Below, in pieces: positions 27,722 to 37,366 of a DNA stretch of 64,000 nt (within the stretch, counting starts at the first letter, position 1; every line of letters begins with the position of its first letter). A program made the translations under genes and the position numbers. The stretch is from Pseudoalteromonas luteoviolacea (GTDB lineage: Bacteria; Pseudomonadota; Gammaproteobacteria; Enterobacterales; Alteromonadaceae): assembly GCF_000814765.1 (NCBI RefSeq), contig NZ_JWIC01000007.1, positions 532,081 through 596,080 on the forward strand, in the 5' to 3' direction. Under the pieces are notes generated by a model. The model was not told where the DNA came from. It saw nothing but the letters and a program-made list of their open reading frames with translations, and did not search any database.

Positions 27722-28150
27722 TTAGGCACGTTTGAGTACCATATAATATTCAAATTCATCTTCAGAGTATGTTTGGAACCCCAACTTGTGATAGAGGCGC
27801 TGTGCTGGGTTTTGTTTTAACACACTGAGATGCGCAGGAATGGTCGGATAACTATTTAAAATAAATTTAAGTACGGCGGCACCTATCCCTTTATTCTGAT
27901 GCTTTGGCGCAATTTGAAGTTGCATGATCTCAAGATGGTGCACTGTGGCCCTATATCTTAAGCAGCCCACTTTTTTCCCATTAATGAATACGAGGTTGGC
28001 ATAATGATAATACTCTTCCAATCTGCTTAAATGGGCTTCATGACACAAAAAGATACCTAGCCGCTCTAAGTGCTCCGTCATTGTTTCCTCACGTAGGGCG
28101 AGTAAATAGGGTTTGTCGGACTCTAATGCACGTTTTAGGGTAATTTTCAT
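27722..28150 (-). CDS. GNAT acetyltransferase
   Basis: 142 residues. The acetyl-CoA loop is seen in LQIAPKHQNKGIGAAVLKFIL, then LSVLKQNPAQRLYHKLGFQ. Substrate unknown; convergent with the reductase gene. Confidence 0.85.
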   Translation of the reverse strand: MKITLKRALESDKPYLLALREETMTEHLERLGIFLCHEAHLSRLEEYYHYANLVFINGKKVGCLRYRATVHHLEIMQLQIAPKHQNKGIGAAVLKFILNSYPTIPAHLSVLKQNPAQRLYHKLGFQTYSEDEFEYYMVLKRA

Positions 28151-28345
28151 GCTTTATCCTTGCGATTTTGAGCTATGTACTTGGCATGTGAAACGCAATA
28201 AACACAACTATGAATGTATGCCATCAAGATGACAAACTGTGCATAAAGCAATGAGATTTACTAAGCACCACTATATTAATTTTGGAAGGTTAAAAAAATT
28301 GTGGCAGTGCTCGTCAGGTAATTATGAGGTTTTTGAGATTACATT

Positions 28346-28837
28346 ATGAAAGTCGAATTAGTCAGTTACGATGAAGCGTGGCCTAAAGAGTTTGAGCGAG
28401 AGCAAGCATATTTATTATCGCTTGTAAGGCCTTGGCTTCATGGCACAATAGAGCATGTCGGTAGTACCTCCGTACCGGGTATGTCTGCAAAGCCTATTAT
28501 TGATATTATGGTTGGAGTGCGCAGCCTCAATGAGTCAATTGATGCGATAGCGACTTTGCGTACACATGGATATTGCTATTACCCATATAAACCTGAACAC
28601 ATGCATTGGTTTTGTAAGCCTTCACCGGAATTTAGGACACACCATATTCACCTGATCCCTTTTAAGAGTCCATTATGGTACGAGCGGGTCGAGTTCAGGA
28701 ATATACTACGTACAAATGATACCATCGCTAAGCAATATGCACAGTTAAAACATTCGCTTGCACTTGAAAATTGTCAAGACAGAGAAGCGTATACTCGAAA
28801 AAAGTGGCCATTTATTCAGAAGGTATTAGGTTATTAA
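28346..28837 (+). CDS. GrpB family protein (UPF0157)
   Basis: 163 residues. IEHVGSTSVPGMSAKPIIDIMVGV is the GrpB signature, related to nucleotidyltransferase folds, followed by HIHLIPF. Function of the family is not established. A second GrpB gene lies at 42.6 kb. Confidence 0.85.
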   Translation: MKVELVSYDEAWPKEFEREQAYLLSLVRPWLHGTIEHVGSTSVPGMSAKPIIDIMVGVRSLNESIDAIATLRTHGYCYYPYKPEHMHWFCKPSPEFRTHHIHLIPFKSPLWYERVEFRNILRTNDTIAKQYAQLKHSLALENCQDREAYTRKKWPFIQKVLGY

Positions 28838-28887
28838 CTTTTCGCCATACCCAGCATTTTTCGCCTGAGCATGGCAACTTGTATTGA

Positions 28888-29643
28888 TTATCGACTGACA
28901 AACCCACCGTTCACGAACAAGATTTGTCCTGTAGTCCATTGCGATTGCGATGAGCAAAGAAAGTCAACCATCGGTACAATGTCTTTAATGGTGCCAAGCC
29001 GACCTGCTACACTGGCAGTACTCAAATAAGCGACAGAGTCTGTATCTTCTTGCCCATGGAAAAAATCCGTATCAACAGGCCCTGGACAGATCATGTTGAC
29101 TGTGATGCCACGTGCGCCTACTTCTTTGGCCAGCGCTTTGGTGAAATGTTCTACAGGTGCTTTAGAGCCAGCGTATAGTGCATAGTTACCGGTAAATGCG
29201 CCTAAAAGTGAAGTACCAATATTGATCACTCTGCCATTATCTTGAAGTGTTTTGGCGGCTTCTTGCATAACAAAAAAAGCACCTTTGGCGTTTACATTAA
29301 ATAGCGCATCAAAATCAGACTCTGAATAATCTATAAATGCTTTTTTGCACACTTGACCCGCATTGTTTATGACGATATCAATTTTGCCGAATGCTTCTAA
29401 CGCTTGTGCAAAGAGGTTTTTGACCTGAGCCGTGCAGCTTAAGTCGGCTTGGACAACTGAAGCCCTACGACCTAACGCAATGATTTTCTCTGCGGTATCT
29501 TGTGCATTTGTGCGTGCACTTTCACTGTGATAATGAATAACAATATCACAGCCTTGTTGGGCGAGACTGAGCGCAAAAGCTTGACCCATATTTTTCGCAC
29601 TGCCTGTAATGAGCGCCACTTTATCTTGTAATGGAGGGTTCAT
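28888..29643 (-). CDS. SDR family oxidoreductase
   Basis: 251 residues. Cofactor loop GSAKNMGQAFAL, NNAG motif, catalytic Ser in GTSLLGAF and YxxxK in YALYAGSKAP. Classical short-chain dehydrogenase with NAD(P)-binding Rossmann fold, such as 3-oxoacyl-ACP reductase-like enzymes. Substrate not predictable. Stands alone. Confidence 0.9.
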   Translation of the reverse strand: MNPPLQDKVALITGSAKNMGQAFALSLAQQGCDIVIHYHSESARTNAQDTAEKIIALGRRASVVQADLSCTAQVKNLFAQALEAFGKIDIVINNAGQVCKKAFIDYSESDFDALFNVNAKGAFFVMQEAAKTLQDNGRVINIGTSLLGAFTGNYALYAGSKAPVEHFTKALAKEVGARGITVNMICPGPVDTDFFHGQEDTDSVAYLSTASVAGRLGTIKDIVPMVDFLCSSQSQWTTGQILFVNGGFVSR

Positions 29644-29765
29644 ACTCTATTCCTTTTGATTATTTTTTAATTACTAAAACTATAGCGATTTTTGACTGTG
29701 TTCAATATTTTCTTTAATGGTAGACTTAAACTTTTCAACGTGTGTTATGTGTGCGAGAGGGTTTA

Positions 29766-30239
29766 ATGCAAACTGTGAGTATTTTTGTCGACGTACAAAA
29801 TATCTATTACACCACGAGGAGCGCCTACAAACGCAACTTTGACTACAATCGGTTTTGGGCAGAAGTAACACATAATAGGCGAGTTATTAACGCTTATGCT
29901 TATGCCATTGAGAGAGGGGATGAGAAGCAGCGGCAGTTTCAAAATATTCTCAGAGCCATAGGATTTGAAGTTAAGCTCAAGCCGTTTATTCAACGTGCAG
30001 ATGGGTCTGCGAAAGGAGATTGGGATGTGGGGATCACCATTGATGTACTTGAATCCGCTAAGCAATCTGATGTAGTTATATTGGTCTCAGGGGATGGTGA
30101 TTTTGATATTTTGCTCAATACAGTACGTGAAAAATATCAGACTGAGGCACATGTATATGGCGTTCCGTCATTGACGGCGGCAAGTTTGATGAATGCCGCC
30201 TCTGAGTATTTTGCGATAGAATCGGAGTTACTCTTATAG
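29766..30239 (+). CDS. NYN domain (LabA/DUF88-like) protein
   Basis: Start at 29766 (MQTVSIFVDVQN) is preceded by GAGAGGG; the longer frame is less likely. 157 residues. Acidic residues typical of the NYN/PIN-like nuclease fold are visible: FVDVQNIYY, KGDWDVGITIDV and LVSGDGDFDILL. Members are predicted RNases. Appears to be a single-gene unit. Confidence 0.8.
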   Translation: MQTVSIFVDVQNIYYTTRSAYKRNFDYNRFWAEVTHNRRVINAYAYAIERGDEKQRQFQNILRAIGFEVKLKPFIQRADGSAKGDWDVGITIDVLESAKQSDVVILVSGDGDFDILLNTVREKYQTEAHVYGVPSLTAASLMNAASEYFAIESELLL

Positions 30240-30249
30240 TATAGGCTGC

Positions 30250-30278
30250 AATAAGCGGCTGTAGTGGAGCCACTTATT
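30250..30278. terminator. Hairpin between convergent genes
   Basis: AATAAG plus GGCT on the left pairs with AGCC plus CTTATT on the right, with one mismatch and a seven-base loop, between the NYN gene and the convergent hydrolase gene. Likely a shared terminator; T run on the plus strand is short. Confidence 0.45.
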
Positions 30279-30297
30279 GTAAACCATTGACATCAAG

Positions 30298-31062
30298 TTA
30301 ATTGTTTAATGTGTCTTTTAGAGTGGGGCAAGTCTTGCCATGCAAGTACCCTTTAATCAAAGTGACCATTGACTGTTTTAGCCAAGCAGGGCCCTCATCT
30401 GTCATATCATTGTGCTTTGAGTTAGGCACCTCTATCACACAGACTGGGTAAGTTTGCGATTCTGGTACTGTATATAGAACGTTTTTATCGGCTGGGAAAT
30501 CACTGCCGCGAATTGAGAGTACTGAGATGGCTTTGTTCCGAGGAAGTGGTACACGTCTGTGATCGAGCGTCACCAACCCAGAAACATATGAAGCACCTTG
30601 GTTAATTAGCAAAGAGGATATGTCTCCTCCATTGGAATGGCCGAGTAGTAGCAGGTTATCAAAATCATAATGTGGATAGTCAGATTTGAGTGTATTGCGC
30701 ACAAAATCCAATGTTTTTGCGCCTCGTTGCCAATTTTCCAACCGGGTTTCGTATAGATTCCCCGTAACTGATAGAGGGGGATCTGTCTTGAGTTCATGGC
30801 GAATGGCAACGGAGAAATAGCCCTGATGTGCCAATGTTTTACTTAAAAATTGATAGTCTTGGTGTGATACCCCATAGCCTGCACTGATAAACGCAACGGG
30901 ACATGGTGTGTTGGTTTTACAGCGAGCTGCGTTGGTGGGAAAGGTTATTTCAATTGGAATTGATCTGCTGCGTGCCTTATCATGTAGGACACTCACATCA
31001 GTGTGCTTGGCGTTTGCATTAGTCGCTATCAGTGTTATCAACGCAATTACTAACTTGTTCAC
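30298..31062 (-). CDS. Secreted alpha/beta hydrolase
   Basis: A GTG start at 31062 is chosen because AAGGA lies ten bases upstream and the product begins with a signal peptide (KLVIALITLIATNANA). 254 residues. Nucleophile elbow GHSNGG, an earlier oxyanion-hole region AFISAGYGVS and the catalytic-His region SKHNDM are visible. Related to dienelactone hydrolase or platelet-activating-factor acetylhydrolase-type enzymes. Substrate unknown. Confidence 0.75.
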   Translation of the reverse strand: MNKLVIALITLIATNANAKHTDVSVLHDKARSRSIPIEITFPTNAARCKTNTPCPVAFISAGYGVSHQDYQFLSKTLAHQGYFSVAIRHELKTDPPLSVTGNLYETRLENWQRGAKTLDFVRNTLKSDYPHYDFDNLLLLGHSNGGDISSLLINQGASYVSGLVTLDHRRVPLPRNKAISVLSIRGSDFPADKNVLYTVPESQTYPVCVIEVPNSKHNDMTDEGPAWLKQSMVTLIKGYLHGKTCPTLKDTLNN

Positions 31063-31176
31063 TGTATTACTTTCCTTATTATATTGAGCGCAGTGAGTAT
31101 AAGCTGCACTCAATCAATTGTAAATTAATGAAAAGTAAGAGTTTGTTGTATGTAAATGGGGTTTACAATGACCGTG

Positions 31177-32013
31177 TTAAAGTGTACCAAACAACCCAGC
31201 ATGATAGTCTTTGACTGCTTGTTGCAGTTCAGCTTGTGTATTCATAACAAATGGGCCCATATGTGCGATCTTTTCGTTAATGGGTTGACCGGCCAGCAAT
31301 AATAACCCCGCTTCATGTTCTGCGGTTTCTATAAGGATCGGAGATTTGGCATCTAAGGTGAGTAACTGGCCAGCCTGATGAGACTCGTCTTTTAATGAGC
31401 CTGAGTGAATATAAGCGATGACTTTGCCAAAGTGTGATAAGTCGAGCTGGATTGAGCTATGCTTTGACAATGTGATATCGCTGATAGCCCCTTCCCCTGA
31501 TAAGTCATTTAATCCTGAAGAGATGGTTTTTTTTCCTACCGACCACTCACCCGCAAGCGCTTTGAGGGTTGCACCTTGTACAGTTGTTAGTATGGGCAAC
31601 GCTCGCTCACTCGAATCTTGATATTTAGGCGGATCCATTTTGTGCTTTGCTGGCATATTGAGCCAAATTTGAAATCCATGCATACCGTATTTCGCGTCAG
31701 CGAGCGGCATTTCAGAATGGACTACGCCACGACCGGTGCTCATCCATTGCACTTCTCCTGCTCGAATGGCTTTCTTATTTCCCATTTGATCTTGGTGCTC
31801 AAAGCCGCCTTGTCTAATGTAGGTAAACGTTTCAATTCCTCTGTGAGGGTGAGGAGGGAAACCACCAATATAGTCTTGGGCGTTGTCAGATTTAAGCTCA
31901 TCAATCATTAAAAAAGGGTCGATACTTTTACCGTCAAACCCTGCGATCCGCTTAATTTTTACTCCAGCCCCATCTTGTGTTGGTTGCGCTTTGGTTACCT
32001 TTAAAATCTTCAT
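31177..32013 (-). CDS. Pirin family protein
   Basis: 278 residues. Two cupin domains; the first has the metal-binding pattern FPPHPHRGIETFTYIRQGGFEHQD and a later EMPLADAKYGMHGFQIWLN. Pirins are iron-binding proteins, some with quercetinase activity. A single gene with its own promoter. Confidence 0.9.
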   Translation of the reverse strand: MKILKVTKAQPTQDGAGVKIKRIAGFDGKSIDPFLMIDELKSDNAQDYIGGFPPHPHRGIETFTYIRQGGFEHQDQMGNKKAIRAGEVQWMSTGRGVVHSEMPLADAKYGMHGFQIWLNMPAKHKMDPPKYQDSSERALPILTTVQGATLKALAGEWSVGKKTISSGLNDLSGEGAISDITLSKHSSIQLDLSHFGKVIAYIHSGSLKDESHQAGQLLTLDAKSPILIETAEHEAGLLLLAGQPINEKIAHMGPFVMNTQAELQQAVKDYHAGLFGTL

Positions 32014-32136
32014 AGCTGTCTCACTGTTGTATGCTAATAAGCATACTTTAGTCGGCTTGAAATGCGAATGAAATTGATAAAATACGAAACAATCATTCTT
32101 TAAAAGAGAATGGTTGGATGAGATAGCTGACGTTAC

Positions 32137-32844
32137 TTATTGGCGTGAAGACATCACTTGTTCTTCGGCTGATCTAATCAGCCTAGCGAGTTCTCCTGAC
32201 TCTTTCATCTCTATGAGTTTGTTGTTTACTAAAGGGACTAAGTGTCGCTGTGATTCGTGTATATAGTGGTATAGGTCGAGTACCGCTAGGCTTGGGCTAT
32301 GCATGACATTCTTTATGCCCAGTTTTTTTAAATACATGAGCCCGTCAGTTTTATTTGTTAAGGCAACATCTGCTAAGCCTTTTGACACCAGCTTTAGGAT
32401 CTGCTCTGTGGTGTCCATATCTTCAACATGCTTTAGGCCTTTGGTGATATTATTGGTGTGTTTTACGCCTCTGACCTTAACAATGTGATATTGCTCTAGG
32501 TCTGCAGCAGTTCTTATGTTGATGTCGCTATCTTGACGAACAAATGCGGTGGTTTCTAAATAGTAATAGGGGGTCGGTACTCTGATCGTTGCGGGGTTCT
32601 CTTCACCATAGCTAAAAATACGCATTATTTCGCCATTTTTCATGCCTGTTTTAGCCTCAAATTGAGCGCGTTTACCTGGCAGTGGTGTAATGGTGATGTC
32701 GATGTTAAGTTGTTTGTAGACTTCGGTGAGTACAATTCTGCCCACTTCCTGTTCTATCAGATAGTTAATTGAGACAAAGTGATATGTCTCGCCATAGAGT
32801 GGCTTGGTAAACATCAGAAAAACAGCGGTGAGCAAATACTTCAT
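32137..32844 (-). CDS. Solute-binding protein, family 3-like
   Basis: 235 residues with signal peptide (MKYLLTAVFLMFTKPLYG). LSeries of family features: RVPTPYYYLETTAFVR, LEQYHIVKVRGVKHTNN and a C-terminal LIEMKESGELARLI, all typical of periplasmic amino-acid-type binding folds. No transporter genes adjacent, as with the similar gene at 14.6 kb. Confidence 0.7.
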   Translation of the reverse strand: MKYLLTAVFLMFTKPLYGETYHFVSINYLIEQEVGRIVLTEVYKQLNIDITITPLPGKRAQFEAKTGMKNGEIMRIFSYGEENPATIRVPTPYYYLETTAFVRQDSDINIRTAADLEQYHIVKVRGVKHTNNITKGLKHVEDMDTTEQILKLVSKGLADVALTNKTDGLMYLKKLGIKNVMHSPSLAVLDLYHYIHESQRHLVPLVNNKLIEMKESGELARLIRSAEEQVMSSRQ

Positions 32845-33065
32845 TAGTAACTACAGGAATATCCCAAAAATTAATCAAATTATAGCTTAGACGATTATTT
32901 ATAAAAGAGGATGTTTCATTGATAGGGCATGTAAGTTGATTTTGATATACTGACACCATTGCTTATGCGTTTTTTGTATTTTGAAAGGGGATTATTGATC
33001 CAATTTGCAAAAAACACAGTACCTCTATTTCGCACGTATCAACATGGGTTTGATTGGTTTATAAG

Positions 33066-34382
33066 ATGACAGATAAAAGTAAGCGGGTTCCTTCCTCACG
33101 TATTTCTCGACTGGCTCATTTAGGTGGGTTAGCAGGAAAAGTTGCGTCAAATGTTGTACTTTCAGGCGCAAAGCAGGTGCTCACAGGGCAATCTGTCACA
33201 AAAAAAGACCTACTCTTACAGCCTAAGAACATGCATGCCGTTGCTGACAAACTCGCGCATTTGAGAGGAGCCGCGATGAAGTTGGGTCAATTGGTTTCAA
33301 TGGACTCTGGTGATCTGTTACCTAAAGAGCTCGCAGTGTTGTTAGATAAGCTGCGTGCGGATGCTCAGCCGATGCCGCATAAGCAGCTGGTTCAATTACT
33401 TAAATCGAATTGGGGCCCTAATTGGCTCGATAAATTTAGTCACCTTGAATTGAGAAGTTTTGCACGGGCATCTATCGGTCAAGTCCATGAAGCAACGACT
33501 GAGTCAGGAGAAAAGTTAGCGTTAAAAATTCAGTATCCCGGCGTTGCCAATAGTATCGATAGTGATGTTGACAACGTGGCTATGCTGATAAAAATGTCGG
33601 GCTTGATGCCTAAACAGGTGGTGATCGATCCTTTAATTGCGGAAGCTAAACAACAACTTTTAGTAGAAACTGACTACCTTGCAGAAGGGAAGCGGTTACA
33701 AGAGTTTAAGCAAGGCTTAAAAAGCCACACACAATATCGAGTGCCCGAATTTTATCCGCAATATTCAACAGATCATATTTTGGCGATGGAATTTGTCATC
33801 GGGAAAGAGCTTGTTGCATTTGAAAATGCCGCGCAGGCACAGCGCGATAAAATTGCTGAAGATTTAATTCGCTTGTTTTTCATTGAGATGTTTGAGCTTG
33901 GCGCCATTCAAAGCGATCCCAATTTAGCAAACTATCTGTACGATGACGGTGCGCAGCAAGTTGTATTATTGGATTTTGGGGCATCTCGTTCTATTCCATT
34001 GCCGTTAGCGCAAGGTTACTGGTTACTGTTAAAAGCTGGCCTGGAACAAAACAAAGAAAAGATGATCGAAGCCATTTATGCTATTGGTTACTTCGGTGAT
34101 GAGATTGATGAAGCATATCAAGAGATTGTGTTAGAGTTGTTTTTTATGGCGACCGAGCCTTTAAGAGCAGAGCAGCCTTATGACTTTGCACAGAGCGATA
34201 TTGCGACTCAGATCCGTGATAAAGGCATGGCACTGAGCACAAAAGAACGACAATGGCATACTCCGCCAGTCGATGCGTTATTTATTCATCGCAAGCTAGC
34301 TGGGCTGTATCTCATTGCTGCAAGGTTAAGGGCTAAAGTGGATGTCAGGGCTTTATTTGCTGAATTTTTGGCGCCCAAATAA
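33066..34382 (+). CDS. ABC1/UbiB-like atypical kinase
   Basis: 438 residues from ATG 33066. The family KxGQ segment is seen in AAMKLGQLVSMDSGDLLP, with an Ala-rich nucleotide loop RASIGQVHEAT, the catalytic region QSDPNLANYL (in place of H-x-N-type segments in other members) and LLDFGASRSI in place of DFG. UbiB/COQ8 proteins support ubiquinone biosynthesis. It is not in a ubi operon, and the chain lacks a clear C-terminal membrane pair, so it is probably a paralogue. Usual ribosome site is missing. Confidence 0.85.
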   Translation: MTDKSKRVPSSRISRLAHLGGLAGKVASNVVLSGAKQVLTGQSVTKKDLLLQPKNMHAVADKLAHLRGAAMKLGQLVSMDSGDLLPKELAVLLDKLRADAQPMPHKQLVQLLKSNWGPNWLDKFSHLELRSFARASIGQVHEATTESGEKLALKIQYPGVANSIDSDVDNVAMLIKMSGLMPKQVVIDPLIAEAKQQLLVETDYLAEGKRLQEFKQGLKSHTQYRVPEFYPQYSTDHILAMEFVIGKELVAFENAAQAQRDKIAEDLIRLFFIEMFELGAIQSDPNLANYLYDDGAQQVVLLDFGASRSIPLPLAQGYWLLLKAGLEQNKEKMIEAIYAIGYFGDEIDEAYQEIVLELFFMATEPLRAEQPYDFAQSDIATQIRDKGMALSTKERQWHTPPVDALFIHRKLAGLYLIAARLRAKVDVRALFAEFLAPK

Positions 34383-34708
34383 AGGCTTTTTGATGAGTAA
34401 ACAGGCGATGAAAAAGTCATCGTCCCTGAAAAATAATGCATATAGCATTTGTCCATCCCAATAGTGAGTTACTTATAGCATAAAACACGAGAGCGATAAT
34501 TCCGTTATAGAGTGTGTTAATAAGTAAAAAAGTGTAAGTGAGCACTGACTATATGACCTCACTATTTTTGAAAAAAAGAGCGCATGTCAATTTTTGTATT
34601 GAGGCGCTACCACATAGTTGTATTTCAAAATCTACTGTCCATACTTCTTCCATAATTTCAATTCACACTGTTTCCTTTGTGGTATTTAAAGGTACTTTGG
34701 GGTAGACA
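34383..34708. other. 326-base intergenic region
   Basis: Separates two plus-strand genes. AT-rich with no supported open frame. A GATGA/TCATC imperfect repeat near 34390-34420 could be a weak terminator of the kinase gene, and the last 20 bases hold a plausible ribosome site for the peptidase. Confidence 0.5.
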
Positions 34709-35371
34709 ATGAAAAAATCCATGTATGGACTGGCTTGGTTGGTATTGGCGACAAGCGAGCTATCAGCAGCAGAGTTTGTTGATATCACGTCCAAAGTACC
34801 AAATATTCAAACAGAGATCCGCTATTTCACCACAGACAATTTTGTCGGCACAAAAATCGATGGTTACTTGGCTCCAAAATGCCTACTTAGCGAGCCTGCC
34901 GCGCAAGCAACTGCAAAGGCGCAGTTTGCATTAAATGAATTTGGCTTAGGTTTAAAGGTGTTCGATTGCTACAGGCCACAAATGGCGGTTGATCACTTTG
35001 TTCGCTGGGCAAAAGTGTTAAATGATACAAAGAATAAAGCTGAATACTATCCTGATGTACCTAAAAGTGAATTGTTTGAGCGTGGTTATATCGCAGCACG
35101 TTCAGGTCATTCCCGTGGCAGTACTTTGGATGTCACCTTGGTTGATCTGGCCACCGGTAAAGAGTTGGATATGGGATCTGGGTGGGACTACTTCTCTAAA
35201 GTATCGTGGCCAAGCTATCAAGGCATCAATGCGACGCAGCGGGCTAATCGTATGTTGTTAGCTAACGTTATGAAGTCTGCGGGGTTTAAGGGTCTAACAG
35301 AAGAGTGGTGGCACTTTACATTGATAGATGAGCCTTATAATGAAGTGTACTTCACGCTACCTGTCGAATAA
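34709..35371 (+). CDS. D-Ala-D-Ala dipeptidase (VanX/DdpX type, M15D)
   Basis: 220 residues with signal peptide (KSMYGLAWLVLATSELSAAE). Zinc ligands and catalytic residues are visible in SGHSRGSTLDVTLVD (His, Asp) and EEWWHFTL (Glu, His), with the DCYRPQ Arg. VanX-type enzymes hydrolyse D-Ala-D-Ala. No vancomycin-resistance genes adjacent; the signal peptide suggests a cell-wall turnover role in the periplasm. Confidence 0.9.
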   Translation: MKKSMYGLAWLVLATSELSAAEFVDITSKVPNIQTEIRYFTTDNFVGTKIDGYLAPKCLLSEPAAQATAKAQFALNEFGLGLKVFDCYRPQMAVDHFVRWAKVLNDTKNKAEYYPDVPKSELFERGYIAARSGHSRGSTLDVTLVDLATGKELDMGSGWDYFSKVSWPSYQGINATQRANRMLLANVMKSAGFKGLTEEWWHFTLIDEPYNEVYFTLPVE

Positions 35372-35568
35372 GTTATGACGGCCAAGGGCGCTGTTTGTAA
35401 ATCAACGTAAACGTATAATTTAATGCAAGTTATTGAATTTAATGTGTCAAGTATATTACGTATTTCCAATGTGAAAATTTTGTGATTGATAATAGGCTTT
35501 TATTGCTTGATTAACTGACTAGCACCATTTAATGTACCTAAATAACTGATAATTGTTAATATAGTGAT

Positions 35569-36162
35569 ATGTATAAGGGAATAGCCTGCGCTGTAGCACT
35601 GTTTATTGCATGCCTTCTATGGGGAGGGCTCAGTAACGTATGTGCAAATGGAATAAAGCCAGAAGCTTTAAGCGTCACAGCGGAAAGTATAGTGTCACTT
35701 GAGCCCGCTTTATCTCGAAATCATGCAGAGTACTTTGTTATTAACAAAGCTTCATCAAATGCAAGAAAGGCACTATTTGATAATCATCAATACATCAGTC
35801 AGGCTTATATTGAATTTGATATTAGACGGATTAAAAGTTTAAAAGTATCTGATTTAGTAGCATTTTATGTCCCTCAGCATGCACGTAGTTACCTCATTGT
35901 GATTAATGATATTGAGCAGTCAAAGCAAGGTGGCCTCAATGTTTCTGGTTACTTTGTTGATGATATGCAACAACATATGGCGCTTGAACTGACCTTGGAA
36001 GGGCGCTCTGTCGCTGGCCGATTGCAAACAACGAATGGAGAATACTTGTTCCGATCTCATGCGCAATATGGTTGGATCGCAGCGCAATATGAAGGTAAAA
36101 AGCAATATTTTAAGTATCCTGATAGGCTTTCTTCCCCGATTGATGTCATTGCCAAAAAGTAG
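35569..36162 (+). CDS. Secreted protein of unknown function
   Basis: 197 residues with a signal peptide (YKGIACAVALFIACLLWGG). The mature chain has mixed beta-strand character, without cysteines in the mature region beyond the start, and no recognised domain. Flanked by two other exported proteins in the same orientation with gaps of about 180-200 bases. Function unknown. Confidence 0.55.
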   Translation: MYKGIACAVALFIACLLWGGLSNVCANGIKPEALSVTAESIVSLEPALSRNHAEYFVINKASSNARKALFDNHQYISQAYIEFDIRRIKSLKVSDLVAFYVPQHARSYLIVINDIEQSKQGGLNVSGYFVDDMQQHMALELTLEGRSVAGRLQTTNGEYLFRSHAQYGWIAAQYEGKKQYFKYPDRLSSPIDVIAKK

Positions 36163-36340
36163 TTTCATATTTTTTTGGGCCGCTTTCATTCCTCTAGACT
36201 TTAATTTTATTATTTACATTCAGTTGTTTACATCTTTTTAAAATCATTCCCACAACAAACTTCTACATCTCACTGGAAAAAGAAAAAATATTGTTAATAA
36301 TTTTGTAATCTGGAGTATTTACTCTTTAAATGACAAAATT

Positions 36341-37324
36341 ATGATGAGAAAGAAGATGAAATTATTTGGTTATATGGCTTTGCTTGCCGGATTTAGCAGT
36401 GCAGTGAGTGCACTACCTACTTGTCCAAATCTGGCATGGCTAGAAACTCAGTTTGTCCAACCAGAGTTGCCTGACTCAGGGTACAGAAACCGATTAAATA
36501 AACTCATAACTTGGCTGCCCGCATTTCATATGGTTCATGATCAGGTTGTGGCTGAGGGACATGCAGTGACGGTTACGGCAAAGTTTGATTATGGTGCTGT
36601 AGCACATAAAGATTTAGAGTATGAAGCCGTAAAATTTTATATTCGCTCAGAGCAGGATACTCAATGGCGGTTTTTGGCCAATGCTGTGACAGACCACGAT
36701 GGTAAAGCCAGAGTGACATTACCCGCATTACAAGCTGGGCAATACCGAATTTACGCAGGTGTACCGGCAGATAAATCCGGTGCTGAAGGTTATGTGACGG
36801 TTGTACAAGCAGGGACTCAAGCGGTCTTGTTTGATATTGATGGCACATTGACGGAATCAGATGCCGAGCAAATTGGTGACTATACGGGCATTAGCCGAGC
36901 GGATGAAAAAGAAGGTGCATACACTTTAGTTCGTCGATATTTAGATCTTGGTTATCAGCCCGTATATTTGACTGCTCGAGTATATTGGTATGCAAAAGGT
37001 ACACGAGATTGGCTGAATTGGATGGGATTACCCCAAGGTTTTTTACGCACTTCACTGAGTAACGAGACCAGTTTATTCCGTACCGCAGAATATAAAACGG
37101 CAGAAATAAACCGTTTACAGGCACAAGGTTTAGACATCGTGCGTGCCTATGGCAATGCAAAAACGGATGCAGAAGCTTTTATTCGTGCAGGGCTGGGTGA
37201 AAACAGTAGCTTTACGATTGGGCCTGATGCTGGACATTATGGCACGACGGCGATTGATCAAAATCATTACTATCAGCATATTCAGACACATGTCGATGAT
37301 TACCCTACCGCAAAGTGTGAGTAA
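36341..37324 (+). CDS. Lipin/LNS2-like secreted HAD phosphatase
   Basis: 327 residues with signal peptide (LFGYMALLAGFSSAVSA). A beta-sandwich N-terminal half is followed by the DxDGT HAD motif in AVLFDIDGTLTESDA, then YLTARVYWYAKGTRDWL and a C-terminal AYGNAKTDAEAF. The pattern resembles the LNS2 (Lipin/Ned1/Smp2) domain, so phosphatidate or another phospho-ester may be the substrate. Start uncertain between 36341, 36344 and 36356; none has a strong ribosome site. Confidence 0.75.
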   Translation: MMRKKMKLFGYMALLAGFSSAVSALPTCPNLAWLETQFVQPELPDSGYRNRLNKLITWLPAFHMVHDQVVAEGHAVTVTAKFDYGAVAHKDLEYEAVKFYIRSEQDTQWRFLANAVTDHDGKARVTLPALQAGQYRIYAGVPADKSGAEGYVTVVQAGTQAVLFDIDGTLTESDAEQIGDYTGISRADEKEGAYTLVRRYLDLGYQPVYLTARVYWYAKGTRDWLNWMGLPQGFLRTSLSNETSLFRTAEYKTAEINRLQAQGLDIVRAYGNAKTDAEAFIRAGLGENSSFTIGPDAGHYGTTAIDQNHYYQHIQTHVDDYPTAKCE

Positions 37325-37342
37325 TAGCGCGATATGATCAGG

Positions 37343-37366
37343 TAAAGGCGGCTTGTTTTAGCCGCC
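37343..37366. terminator. Bidirectional terminator
   Basis: A 7-bp stem GGCGGCT/AGCCGCC with a TGTTTT loop and A/T flanks on each side. It sits between the lipin-like gene and the convergent M48 peptidase and can serve both. Confidence 0.75.
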
